A stretch of 64,000 nucleotides of DNA from positions 1,364,001 to 1,428,000 of the forward strand of contig NZ_CP034444.1 in NCBI RefSeq assembly GCF_003952385.1, given 5' to 3'. Positions within the stretch are counted from its first letter, which is position 1; each line of letters starts with the position of its first letter. Positions 42,900-51,192 of this stretch are shown here, one piece after another. The position numbers and the translations under genes were made by a program. The notes below the pieces were generated by a model, which saw only the letters and a program-made list of their open reading frames with translations, did no database searches and was not told the DNA's origin. Source of the stretch: Mesorhizobium sp. M1D.F.Ca.ET.043.01.1.1 (lineage in GTDB: Bacteria; Pseudomonadota; Alphaproteobacteria; Rhizobiales; Rhizobiaceae).

Positions 42900-44183
42900 T
42901 CAGGGCTCGAATGCGTCGAGCATCCGGTACCAGGTGATCGTGGCGGCGACGCCGATCTGGCGGAAGGCGTGGAACGGGATCGGTCGGACCGGCGACAACG
43001 GGAATGGCAATTCCCCGACATCGCCATTCGCCAGGTAGTTCGCCATGCGCTTGCCAAGCGCGCTCATCAGCCCGACGCCCCTGCCCTGGCAGCCGACGAC
43101 GGCAAGCAGGCCCTTTTCCGGCTCATGCAGGTGCGGAAGATGGTCCGGCGTTATCGCCACGCGGCCGAACCAGCGCTTGTCGATGGCGATGCCGGCAAGC
43201 ACCGGATAGAGGCGAGTGAGCGCGCGCTCGAGATGCGCCCAGTCCGCGGCGCTGGACGGCAGCGCCATGCGCCCGCGGCCGCCGAGCACCAGCCGGCCGT
43301 CCGCGCTCTTGCGGTAGTAGACGAGAATGCGACGGGAGTCCGAGACGGCCTGGCCGCCGGGCAGGATCGTGGAAGCAAGCCCGGCCGGCAGCGGCGCGGT
43401 GGCGATCTGGAAAGAGTGCAGCGGCACGATGGTCCGGGCGAGGCCGGGAAGCAGGCCATCCGTATAGGCATTGGTGGCAAGCACGACCGACTTGGCGCGC
43501 AATTCGGCACCGCCTTGCACCGATACCCGCCAGATGCCTGCTTCCCTGCTGAGCTTCACCACCTTCTGCCCCTCGGCGATCCTGGCACCGGCCGCCGAGG
43601 CGATGCGCGCCAGCTCCAGCGTGTAGGACAGTGGATCGATGACGCCGGCGCGACGGTCGAGCCAGCCGCCGAGATAGCCCTTGGCGCCGGTCATGGCAGC
43701 GATCTCGACCCGGTCGAGCAGCTTGACGTCGGCGCCGCGCCCCCGCCATTGCCGGTCGCGATTGGCGGCAGCCTTCAACGCGGTCTCGGTGTGCGCCGCC
43801 TGGATCCAGCCGTTGCGCGTGAACGGCACCGCGAGCTGCTCGTCGCGGATGAGGTCGAACACGGCATCGGCCGTCGAGGCGGCGAAGTCGACCAGGGCCC
43901 CGCCGCGCTCCGTACCGAAATGCCCGATCAGCCATTCCGGATCATATTTGAGGCCGGGAATGACCTGGCCGCCATTGAGGCCGGAAGCGCCCTGCCCGAT
44001 CGCGCCAGCATCCAGCACCTGCACCGAAAGACCGGCACGGGCCGCATGCAAGGCGGTCGACAGGCCCATGATGCCGCCGCCGACGATGACCGCGTCGAGC
44101 GTGCCGCCGCCTGATAGCCCGGGCTGGAACGCCGGGGCCATTTTGGGCTTCTGCCAGATCGGATCGGAAAAGGCTGCGGGCAA
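42900..44183 (-). CDS. FAD-dependent amine/amino-acid oxidase (PuuB-like)
   Basis: This 427-residue protein of the DAO family has the FAD loop AVIVGGGIMGLSTALHAA (GGGIMG at 35-40), a mid segment GGWLDRRAGVIDPLSYTLELAR and the C-terminal FAD contact GCQGRGVGLMSALGKRMA. PuuB, gamma-glutamylputrescine oxidase, is the best match in context (PuuR-like regulator, polyamine ABC genes). The reaction is inferred. TTG 44,183 follows AGGTGA, and the product starts PAAFSDPIWQ. GTG 44,234 and ATG 44,141 are alternatives. Confidence 0.85.
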   Translation of the reverse strand: MPAAFSDPIWQKPKMAPAFQPGLSGGGTLDAVIVGGGIMGLSTALHAARAGLSVQVLDAGAIGQGASGLNGGQVIPGLKYDPEWLIGHFGTERGGALVDFAASTADAVFDLIRDEQLAVPFTRNGWIQAAHTETALKAAANRDRQWRGRGADVKLLDRVEIAAMTGAKGYLGGWLDRRAGVIDPLSYTLELARIASAAGARIAEGQKVVKLSREAGIWRVSVQGGAELRAKSVVLATNAYTDGLLPGLARTIVPLHSFQIATAPLPAGLASTILPGGQAVSDSRRILVYYRKSADGRLVLGGRGRMALPSSAADWAHLERALTRLYPVLAGIAIDKRWFGRVAITPDHLPHLHEPEKGLLAVVGCQGRGVGLMSALGKRMANYLANGDVGELPFPLSPVRPIPFHAFRQIGVAATITWYRMLDAFEP

Positions 44184-44209
44184 GCGTTCACCTGAGGCGC
44201 TGGAGCTTC

Positions 44210-44234
44210 GTGAAAATCCTATTGCTGATTTCAC
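44210..44234. promoter_or_regulatory. Candidate operator GTGAAA-N13-TTTCAC before the oxidase gene
   Basis: GTGAAA (44,210-44,215) and TTTCAC (44,229-44,234) form an inverted repeat. It lies 27 bases upstream of the minus-strand oxidase start, in the gap shared with the + strand FAH gene. Confidence 0.4.
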
Positions 44235-44380
44235 AAACTTGAAAGAGCGCTCGATAGGCCAGTCCACCCTTGGCTATGTGACAGCATGCCTGTAGCCCAT
44301 AACCTTGCCATAGACGGGATAGACGTTTCGGCGAAATCGGGGAAAAGTGCCGCGCGCGAAAAATCAAGAGGACCGACACC

Positions 44381-45538
44381 ATGACCGACCCGACCCGTCT
44401 CCCGGCCGATGGCCTTTTCGTCGGCCGCGCCAGAACCAGCGATGCCTCCCATCCGCTGGTGGTCACGGTGCGCGGCGGCCAGGTGATCGACATCACCTCG
44501 AGCGCGGCGCCCACGGTGCGCGACGTCTGCGAGCTGAAGGACCCGGCGGGCCACGTGCGCTCGGCCAAGGGCAAGGCGATCGGCGCGCTGGAAGACATCG
44601 CGGCGAACAGCTTCGAGGCCGGGCGCGATGCAAAGAAGCCGATCCTGCTTTCGCCCGTCGACCTGCAAGCGGTGAAGGCTTCAGGCGTCACCTTCGTCGT
44701 CAGCCTGCTCGAGCGCGTCATCGAGGAGCAGGCGCGCGGCTCGGCCGAGAAGGCCGACGCCATCCGCGCCGACATTGCCGGGCTGATCGGCCATGACCTC
44801 TCGAAGCTGAAGCCCGGCTCGCCCGAGGCGATGGAGATCAAGGCCAAGCTCATCCAGCGCGGGGCCTGGTCGCAATATCTGGAAGTGGGCATCGGCCCCG
44901 ACGCCGAGATCTTCACCAAGTGCCAGCCCATGGCCTCCGTCGGCTTCGGCGCCGATGTCGGCCTGCATCCGGTCTCCACCTGGAACAATCCGGAGCCGGA
45001 GATCGCCATGATCGCCGACAGCTCGGGCCGCATCGTGGGCGCCACGCTCGGCAACGACGTCAACCTGCGCGACGTCGAGGGCCGGTCGGCGCTGCTGCTC
45101 GGCAAGGCCAAGGACAACAATGCTTCCGCATCGCTCGGCCCCTTCATCCGGCTCTTCGACGAGACCTTTTCTATCGCCGACGTGAAGCGCGCGACGGTGC
45201 GGCTCGGCGTCGAGGGCGAGGATGGATTTTCGCTGGAGGGCGCAAGCTCGATGGCCGAAATCAGCCGCTCGCCGGAAGAGCTGGTCAAGGCCGCGATGGG
45301 GCCGCATCACCAGTATCCGGACGGGCTGGCGCTCTATCTCGGCACCATGTTCGTGCCGTCGAAGGATCGCGGCGAGAAGGGCAAGGGCTTTACCCACAAG
45401 GTCGGCGATTTGGTCACCATCTCGTCCGAAAAACTCGGTGCCCTGGTCAATCGCGTGCGGCTGTCGCCGGACTGCCCGCACTGGACCTACGGCGCCAGCC
45501 ATCTGATGCGCGATCTCGCCCGGGCCGATCTCATCTAG
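44381..45538 (+). CDS. Fumarylacetoacetate hydrolase family enzyme
   Basis: This 385-residue FAH-fold protein has the metal-site segments EVGIGPDAEIFTKCQPMASVGFG, NNPEPEIAMIADS and LGNDVNLRDVEGRSALLLGKAKDNNASASLGP. Such enzymes act on 2-oxo acids, for example 2-keto-3-deoxy sugar acids in non-phosphorylative pentose pathways. Given the sugar ABC system downstream, that role is plausible but unproven. ATG 44,381 follows AGAGGA. The next 275 bases to the binding-protein gene hold no gene and should contain the sugar-operon promoter. Confidence 0.85.
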   Translation: MTDPTRLPADGLFVGRARTSDASHPLVVTVRGGQVIDITSSAAPTVRDVCELKDPAGHVRSAKGKAIGALEDIAANSFEAGRDAKKPILLSPVDLQAVKASGVTFVVSLLERVIEEQARGSAEKADAIRADIAGLIGHDLSKLKPGSPEAMEIKAKLIQRGAWSQYLEVGIGPDAEIFTKCQPMASVGFGADVGLHPVSTWNNPEPEIAMIADSSGRIVGATLGNDVNLRDVEGRSALLLGKAKDNNASASLGPFIRLFDETFSIADVKRATVRLGVEGEDGFSLEGASSMAEISRSPEELVKAAMGPHHQYPDGLALYLGTMFVPSKDRGEKGKGFTHKVGDLVTISSEKLGALVNRVRLSPDCPHWTYGASHLMRDLARADLI

Positions 45539-45813
45539 CGGATCAAAGCGGCAACACGCTTGTGCCCATCACGACAGGCTGATGGGGCGCAACGGCGAGG
45601 GTTTGCCCGCAAAATATCACCGCAACTGATGCAATCTGATGGGTTCGCTGATGGCGTGCGCGGCCGTGCCAACATCCATTGGCGGCGGAGGCTTGCCATC
45701 GGCCGAAAAAGGGAATGCTCTTAACGTTTCCGGTCGGCGCTGGCGGGGGATGCGGTTCCCGGACTGCATCGCGCTTGATGTAGAGGAGAGATTTCAACAT
45801 GGGAGGAAATCGA

Positions 45814-46746
45814 ATGCTTTCGAGGCTGAGACTGCTCGTGCTTGGCTTGATCGCAGCGCTCGCCATTCCGGCGATGGCTGAGGCCAAGACGTTCTACTGG
45901 ATTTCGCATGGCGGCCCGGCCGATCCGGTCTGGACCTATTTCCTGGCCGGCGCCAAGCAATGGGCAAGCGACACCGGCAGCAAGGTAAACACCTCGTTCC
46001 ACAATGGCGACGTCGCATCGCAGCAGGAGGCTGTGCGCGCCGCCATCTCGGCCAAGGCCGACGGCATCGTCACCACCAGCCCCGATCCGGGGAGCTTGGT
46101 TGAAATCGTCAAGGAGGCCCGCGCGGCCAACATCCCGATCATCAACTTCAACACGCCCGATCCGAAGGCGAACTTCAATGCCTATGTCGGCGGCGACAAC
46201 GTCACCTTCGGCAAGCACTGGGCGCAGTACCTGGTCGACAAGGGCCTGGTGAAGAAGGGCGACTTCGTTTGGATGCCGGTCGAGGTGCCCGGCGCCACTT
46301 ACGGCGTGCAGGAAGAGGAAGGCATCAAGAGCGTGTTCGAGCCGCTCGGCATCACCTATGAGGTGACCGAGGCGACGCTCGACCAGGCCGAGGTGATCAA
46401 CCGCATGGTCGACTATCTCACCGCGCACAAGGGCAAGGTCAAGGCGATCATCGGCCTCGGCGACCTCGTCACCGGCTCGATCAAGCGCGTGTTCGACCAG
46501 GTCGGCGTCAAGCCGGGCGAAATCCCGGTCGTCGGTTGGGGCAACTCGCTCGACACCACCCAGGAAGTGCTGAACGGCTATGTCAACGCCGCGCAGTGGC
46601 AGGACCCGCAGGCCACAAGCTATGTGGCGCTGTCGCTTGCCGCGATGGCGTCGGCCGGCATTCCTCCGGGCTTCAACGTGATCACCGGCGCGCTCTACGA
46701 AAAGGACACCGCCGGCGTCTACGACAAGATCCTGTCCGGCAAGTAA
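45814..46746 (+). CDS. Periplasmic sugar ABC binding protein (RbsB/FrcB-type)
   Basis: This 310-residue binding protein has a signal peptide (MLSRLRLLVLGLIAALAIPAMA) and a Peripla_BP_4 fold: FYWISHGGPADPVWTYFLAG, AKADGIVTTSPDP, IPIINFNTPDP, and GLGDLVTGSIKRVFDQ. ATG 45,814 follows GGGAGG; ATG 45,799 is the alternative. FrcB of Sinorhizobium meliloti is a likely relative, so a hexose such as fructose is possible. It is separated from the permease gene by 202 bases carrying a terminator-like hairpin and repeats. Confidence 0.85.
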   Translation: MLSRLRLLVLGLIAALAIPAMAEAKTFYWISHGGPADPVWTYFLAGAKQWASDTGSKVNTSFHNGDVASQQEAVRAAISAKADGIVTTSPDPGSLVEIVKEARAANIPIINFNTPDPKANFNAYVGGDNVTFGKHWAQYLVDKGLVKKGDFVWMPVEVPGATYGVQEEEGIKSVFEPLGITYEVTEATLDQAEVINRMVDYLTAHKGKVKAIIGLGDLVTGSIKRVFDQVGVKPGEIPVVGWGNSLDTTQEVLNGYVNAAQWQDPQATSYVALSLAAMASAGIPPGFNVITGALYEKDTAGVYDKILSGK

Positions 46747-46755
46747 TCCGCGACC

Positions 46756-46790
46756 GAATGGCGTGGCCGCCTCGGCCACGCCATTCCTTT
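46756..46790 (+). terminator. Strong hairpin after the sugar-binding-protein gene
   Basis: GAATGGCGTGGCC and GGCCACGCCATTC pair over 13 bases around GCCTC and are followed by CTTTC. The position after the binding-protein stop and ahead of the permease suggests attenuation, so that the binding protein is made in excess. Confidence 0.7.
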
Positions 46791-46818
46791 CGCCGGCCTG
46801 CCCACGCGCGGGCCTAAA

Positions 46819-46921
46819 GCATGTCTCCCGAAAGTGGGAACCGGTTTCGGGACAAAGACATGCGTAAAATCAAGAATCTAAAGCGCGTGGCGCGAATCCG
46901 AAAGATCGCGACGCGCTTTTA
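46819..46921. repeat. Two adjacent palindromic repeats
   Basis: A GCATGTC-arm copy (46,819-46,863, core GAAACCGGTTCCCACTTTC in reverse sense) is followed by a TAAAGCGCGT...ACGCGCTTTTA hairpin (46,879-46,921). The second shares its core with 541-588, so the same pair of elements occurs together at both places (541-644 in reverse order). Confidence 0.7.
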
Positions 46922-46948
46922 GCCAAGTTCATCCACGTCGCGGGCTCA

Positions 46949-47935
46949 ATGGAAAACCGTTCCTTCATCCAGAGTTTCATCGCGCGGCCGGAATTCGGCC
47001 CGCTGGTGCTGCTCGTCGTCGAACTCGTCGTCTTCTGGGCCATCAATCCGGATTTTCTATCGCCGCAGAACATCTCCAACATCCTCGCCTTCACCGTAGA
47101 GCTCGGCCTGATCGCGCTGGCGATGACCTTGCTGATGACATCGGGCGAATTCGACCTTTCGGTCGGCTCGCTGTTCGGTTTCTCGCCGGTGCTGATGTGG
47201 ACGCTTTTCAACGGCGACGTCACCTCGCTGGAGATGGGCTTCGTCATCGCGCTAATGGTCGCGGCCTTGATCGGGCTGGTCAACGGCTGCTTCGTCACCC
47301 AACTCAAGATCCCATCCTTCCTGGTCACGCTCGGCATGCTGCTCGTCGTGCGCGGCACCGCGCTGTTCGTCACCGACGGCTTTCCGCAGCGCACCTGGAG
47401 CGCCGAAGGCAGCTGGCTTGCCGACATCCTGGTCGGCGACTTCTATATCGGCCCATTCCGCGTCTACGCCTCGCTGTTCTGGTTCATCGGCGCTGCGATC
47501 GTGCTCGGCTACGTGCTGACGCAAAGCCGCACCGGCAACTGGATCCAGGCGGCCGGCGGCAACCCCAATGCGGCGCGTGCGCGCGGCGTCAACGTCAGCC
47601 GCGTCAAGGTCGGCCTGTTCATCCTGTCGGCGGTGATGGCCTCGCTTGCCGGCGTGATCTCGTCGCTGCGCACCTCTGCGGCCAATCCCAACAGCGGCAC
47701 CGGCTACGAGCTCGAGGTCATCGCCATGGTGGTGATCGGCGGCACGGCGCTGACCGGCGGACGCGGCACCATCATCGGCACCGTGCTCGGCATCCTGATC
47801 CTGCGCGTCATGCGCAACGGCATCGTGCTGATCGGCGTGCCGGGGCTCGCCTACAACATCTTCATCGGCGCGATCATCCTCGGCATGATGGCGCTGCACT
47901 CATGGCTCGAACGCCGGCACCAGGCAGGGACGTGA
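46949..47935 (+). CDS. Sugar ABC permease (RbsC/FrcC-type)
   Basis: This 328-residue permease of the branched-chain/ribose type has 8-10 helices and family segments FTVELGLIALAMTLLMTSGEFDLSVGS, QLKIPSFLVTLGMLLVVRG, AAGGNPNAARARGV and VIGGTALTGGRGTIIGTVLG. It ends 3 bases before the ATPase ATG, so the two are coupled. Confidence 0.92.
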   Translation: MENRSFIQSFIARPEFGPLVLLVVELVVFWAINPDFLSPQNISNILAFTVELGLIALAMTLLMTSGEFDLSVGSLFGFSPVLMWTLFNGDVTSLEMGFVIALMVAALIGLVNGCFVTQLKIPSFLVTLGMLLVVRGTALFVTDGFPQRTWSAEGSWLADILVGDFYIGPFRVYASLFWFIGAAIVLGYVLTQSRTGNWIQAAGGNPNAARARGVNVSRVKVGLFILSAVMASLAGVISSLRTSAANPNSGTGYELEVIAMVVIGGTALTGGRGTIIGTVLGILILRVMRNGIVLIGVPGLAYNIFIGAIILGMMALHSWLERRHQAGT

Positions 47936-47938
47936 ACC

Positions 47939-48730
<792 letters not shown>

Positions 48731-48733
<3 letters not shown>

Positions 48734-48796
48734 TTTGCCCGACGTTGATTCGGCCCGACGTTTGATTTGGCCTGACATCTGATTTGGCCTGACAGG
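48731..48796. repeat. Four tandem copies of a 15- to 17-base unit
   Basis: The unit TGATTTGGCCTGACATC is repeated at 48,731 (15 bases), 48,746, 48,763 and 48,780 (17 bases each) with 1-4 differences. The array covers the ATPase stop codon and the gap before the LacI regulator ATG at 48,814. It could be a replication-slippage product or an operator array. Confidence 0.75.
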
Positions 48797-48813
48797 GACT
48801 CGCATCCCATCCT

Positions 48814-49848
48814 ATGACTGGACCCATGAAAGCCACCGTAGCCGACATCGCCAGGAGCTGCGGCCTGTCGACCGCGACCGTCGACCGGGTGCTGAACAAT
48901 CGGCCGGGGGCGAGCGCGGCCAACCGGCAGCGGGTGATGGAAGCGGCGAAGCAGCTCGGCTACCTGCCGACCCTCGACCAGGTCGTGCTGCCGTCGAAGC
49001 CGGCGCATCTGGAGTTTTTCCTGCCGATCGGCAGCAACGCCTTCATGGCCGATCTCGCCCATCACATCGAGGACTATGCCCAGCGCCTGCCGCTGGTCGC
49101 CTCCTGCCGCATCCACAACCTTGCCGGCATCTCACCCGGCGCGCTGCAGGGCGCGGTCGAAAACCTGTCGTTGAAAGCCAATGGGGTGGGCGTCATCGCC
49201 GTCGACCACCCGCGCACGCGCAACATCCTGCGCGAGCTGGTCGAGGCCGGCATCCGGCTGGTGACGCTGGTCTCCGACGTGCCGGCAGCACCCCGCTCGG
49301 CCTATGTCGGCATCGACAACCGGGTCGCCGGACGCACCGCCGCGCTGCTGATGGGCCGCTTCCTCGGCGGCCGGACCGGGCATCTGGCGATGGTCGTCGG
49401 CTCGCGCTCCTATCGCGGCCATGAGGAGCGCGAGATGGGTTTCCGCTCGGTGCTGAGCGAGGAGTTTCCCAGCCTCACCGTCTCCAGCGCCGTCGAGATC
49501 AACGACGAGCCCGACGCCAGCTACAGCGCGACGATGAAGGCGCTGCACAACGAGCCTGAGCTGCTCGGCATCTATTGCGTCGGCGCGGGACGCTCGGGCG
49601 TGGCGAGGGCCTTGCTGGAAGCCAGGCCGCGCCGGAAGCCGGTGTTCATCTGCCATGACCTGACCAAGGAGACGCGCCGCTATCTCGTCGACGATCTCGC
49701 CGACGTCGTCATCGACCAGAATGCGCGGCTGATTGCCGAACAAGCGGTGATCCGCCTGCTCGGCTCGATCGCGTCATCGGCGCCGTACCTGACGAAGAAA
49801 TTTATCGAGCCGCGGCTGATCTTCAAGGAAAACGTGCCGGTTCAATGA
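48814..49848 (+). CDS. LacI-family regulator of the sugar operon
   Basis: This 344-residue regulator has a LacI HTH at about 5-55 (ATVADIARSCGLSTATVDRVLNNRPGAS) and a sugar-sensing periplasmic-binding-like domain. ATG 48,814 (MTGPMKATVADIARS) is used; ATG 48,826 would remove only 4 residues. No good ribosome site is evident, so expression may depend on readthrough from the ATPase. It probably represses the FAH and ABC genes upstream. Confidence 0.85.
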   Translation: MTGPMKATVADIARSCGLSTATVDRVLNNRPGASAANRQRVMEAAKQLGYLPTLDQVVLPSKPAHLEFFLPIGSNAFMADLAHHIEDYAQRLPLVASCRIHNLAGISPGALQGAVENLSLKANGVGVIAVDHPRTRNILRELVEAGIRLVTLVSDVPAAPRSAYVGIDNRVAGRTAALLMGRFLGGRTGHLAMVVGSRSYRGHEEREMGFRSVLSEEFPSLTVSSAVEINDEPDASYSATMKALHNEPELLGIYCVGAGRSGVARALLEARPRRKPVFICHDLTKETRRYLVDDLADVVIDQNARLIAEQAVIRLLGSIASSAPYLTKKFIEPRLIFKENVPVQ

Positions 49849-49964
49849 GTTAGCACGCCGAGGCGAAGCGTCTTTGTCCGGATTTGTCGGATGATTGGCG
49901 GGCGGTGCGGCAAAACTGCACACCAGCTATGCAAGTTTTATGGTTGCCGAATCGTTGAGCAAAT

Positions 49965-50092
49965 CGTAATTGTTGCGGTGTCGGATGTCTTCCTCCTCCC
50001 AGACACCGACGGTGAATACGGTACACCTCCTCCCGTGCCGTATTCGAAATCGAGCCCGCTGCCTCCTCCTCCCGGCAGCGGGCTTTTCTTTT
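49965..50092 (+). ncRNA. Anti-Shine-Dalgarno small RNA of the alpha-r14/cuckoo type
   Basis: Three consecutive hairpins each expose CCTCCTCCC in the loop (49,992-50,000, 50,026-50,034 and 50,065-50,073). Hairpin 1 pairs GTCGG.TGTCT with AGACACCGAC. Hairpin 2 pairs GAATACGG with CCGTATTC. Hairpin 3 pairs GCCCGCTGCC with GGCAGCGGGC and ends in TTTTCTTTT, a textbook terminator. Alphaproteobacterial small RNAs of this class carry exactly such loops and can mask ribosome binding sites. The 5' end is uncertain. It is convergent with the TetR gene. Confidence 0.85.
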
Positions 50093-50115
50093 GCCCGCGT
50101 GGAAAATCGGAATGG

Positions 50116-50709
50116 CTACGCAGCGCCCTGCGCCCTAAACGACGCGATAAGCCCTTCCGCCATGCGCACGAACTGCGCGCTCGGGCCTTCGGCGCCGACG
50201 CTCTGCATCGAGACGCGCGCGCCTTCGAGCAGCAACGACAGCGTGTCGGCGAGCAACTCCGCCTGGCCGACGCCGGCGTCGCGGCAGAGCGCCACGAGCT
50301 TTTCGCGCTGGGCTTCCTTGAGTTCCTTGATGACGCGCCTGGCCGGGTGATCGGTCTCGCTGAGCTCGACGGCGGCATTGGCCATGTCGCAACCGCGGCT
50401 GTCGGCGCTGAGCATTTGCGACACCTTGCGGACCCAGGCATGCAGTTGCGCGAGCTTGTCGCCGGGATGCTGGGCCTCGAACTCGTCCCATATCCTCGAA
50501 GCCTTCGCCGCAGTGGCGCGCAGGCATTCGATGATCAGATCGTCCTTGGATTCGAAGTGACGATAGAGCGTCATCTTGTTGGTGCCGGCGGCCTCGGTGA
50601 TGGCGTCGACGCCCACGCCCTTGATACCGTGCTTGTGGAACATGTCCTGCGCCGTCTCCAGGATCCGATCCCGGGGGCGAGTGCGCTCCACGACGCCGTC
50701 TGTCATCAT
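50116..50709 (-). CDS. TetR/AcrR-family repressor of the efflux pair
   Basis: This 197-residue protein has an HTH at about 33-56 (ITEAAGTNKMTLYRHFESKDDL) and a helical ligand domain. ATG 50,709 follows GGAGAG. It is divergent from the RND operon, and the shared gap holds a palindrome that overlaps the operon promoter. It is therefore the likely local repressor, released by a pump substrate. Confidence 0.9.
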   Translation of the reverse strand: MMTDGVVERTRPRDRILETAQDMFHKHGIKGVGVDAITEAAGTNKMTLYRHFESKDDLIIECLRATAAKASRIWDEFEAQHPGDKLAQLHAWVRKVSQMLSADSRGCDMANAAVELSETDHPARRVIKELKEAQREKLVALCRDAGVGQAELLADTLSLLLEGARVSMQSVGAEGPSAQFVRMAEGLIASFRAQGAA

Positions 50710-50746
50710 GCTCTCCTTTCGTTTCCAAAAAACCCTCGGCCACCTC

Positions 50747-50798
50747 TTGACTAGGGTGTTACCGGTCTGTAACTTTTAAATGTTACTTACTGGTAACA
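50747..50798 (+). promoter_or_regulatory. Efflux operon promoter overlapped by the TetR operator
   Basis: TTGACT (50,747-50,752), a 17-base spacer and TAACTT (50,770-50,775) resemble a sigma-70-type promoter reading toward the RND genes. Nested palindromes TGTTACC (50,757-50,763)/GGTAACA and GTAAC (50,769-50,773)/GTTAC (50,782-50,786) are centred near 50,777 and cover the -10 element. The placement predicts repression by the divergent TetR protein. Confidence 0.65.
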
Positions 50799-50952
50799 CC
50801 TATATCGCTCGCCGTCAAACGACAAGGCCCACAGATAGCCTGCCAGAGTGAGATAGGACGCAAAACCTGCCTGTCATGCGGCTTCGGCCGGTGAATTCGA
50901 GAAAAAAGCGGCCCGTGATCAACCGATGCGGGACGAGCAAGGAGCCACTCCT

Positions 50953-51192
50953 ATGCAAAAGCGCAAAGACCTGACGATCGACGAAGCCATCCGGGATCCG
51001 ATGATCCGGCTGGTGATGAAGGCGGACGGGGTCGACCCCAAAGCCTTCGAACGGATGTTGCGCTCGCGCGCGGCGCAACAGGCGCCGGGCGATGAGATCC
51101 TGCCATCCTTCCTGGAGGACTCCGGCTCCGGTCGCGCCCGGCGCCTGCGCCACTTCGCAAAACCCTTCGGCGAGGCATCCGCATCATGGTAA
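50953..51192 (+). CDS. Small protein coupled to the RND pump
   Basis: This 79-residue protein begins MQKRKDLTIDEAIRDPMIRL at ATG 50,953 with AAGGAG 9 bases upstream. Its charged helical sequence has no membrane segment, and I recognise no family. The stop lies 4 bases inside the pump gene (7-base overlap), so the two are translationally coupled. It is the first gene after the TetR-controlled promoter. Its role is unknown. Confidence 0.7.
   Translation: MQKRKDLTIDEAIRDPMIRLVMKADGVDPKAFERMLRSRAAQQAPGDEILPSFLEDSGSGRARRLRHFAKPFGEASASW

Noticed and set aside
50815..51153. 112-residue minus-strand frame before the RND pump
   Set aside because: It overlaps the promoter leader and the 79-residue coupled gene and has no ribosome site.
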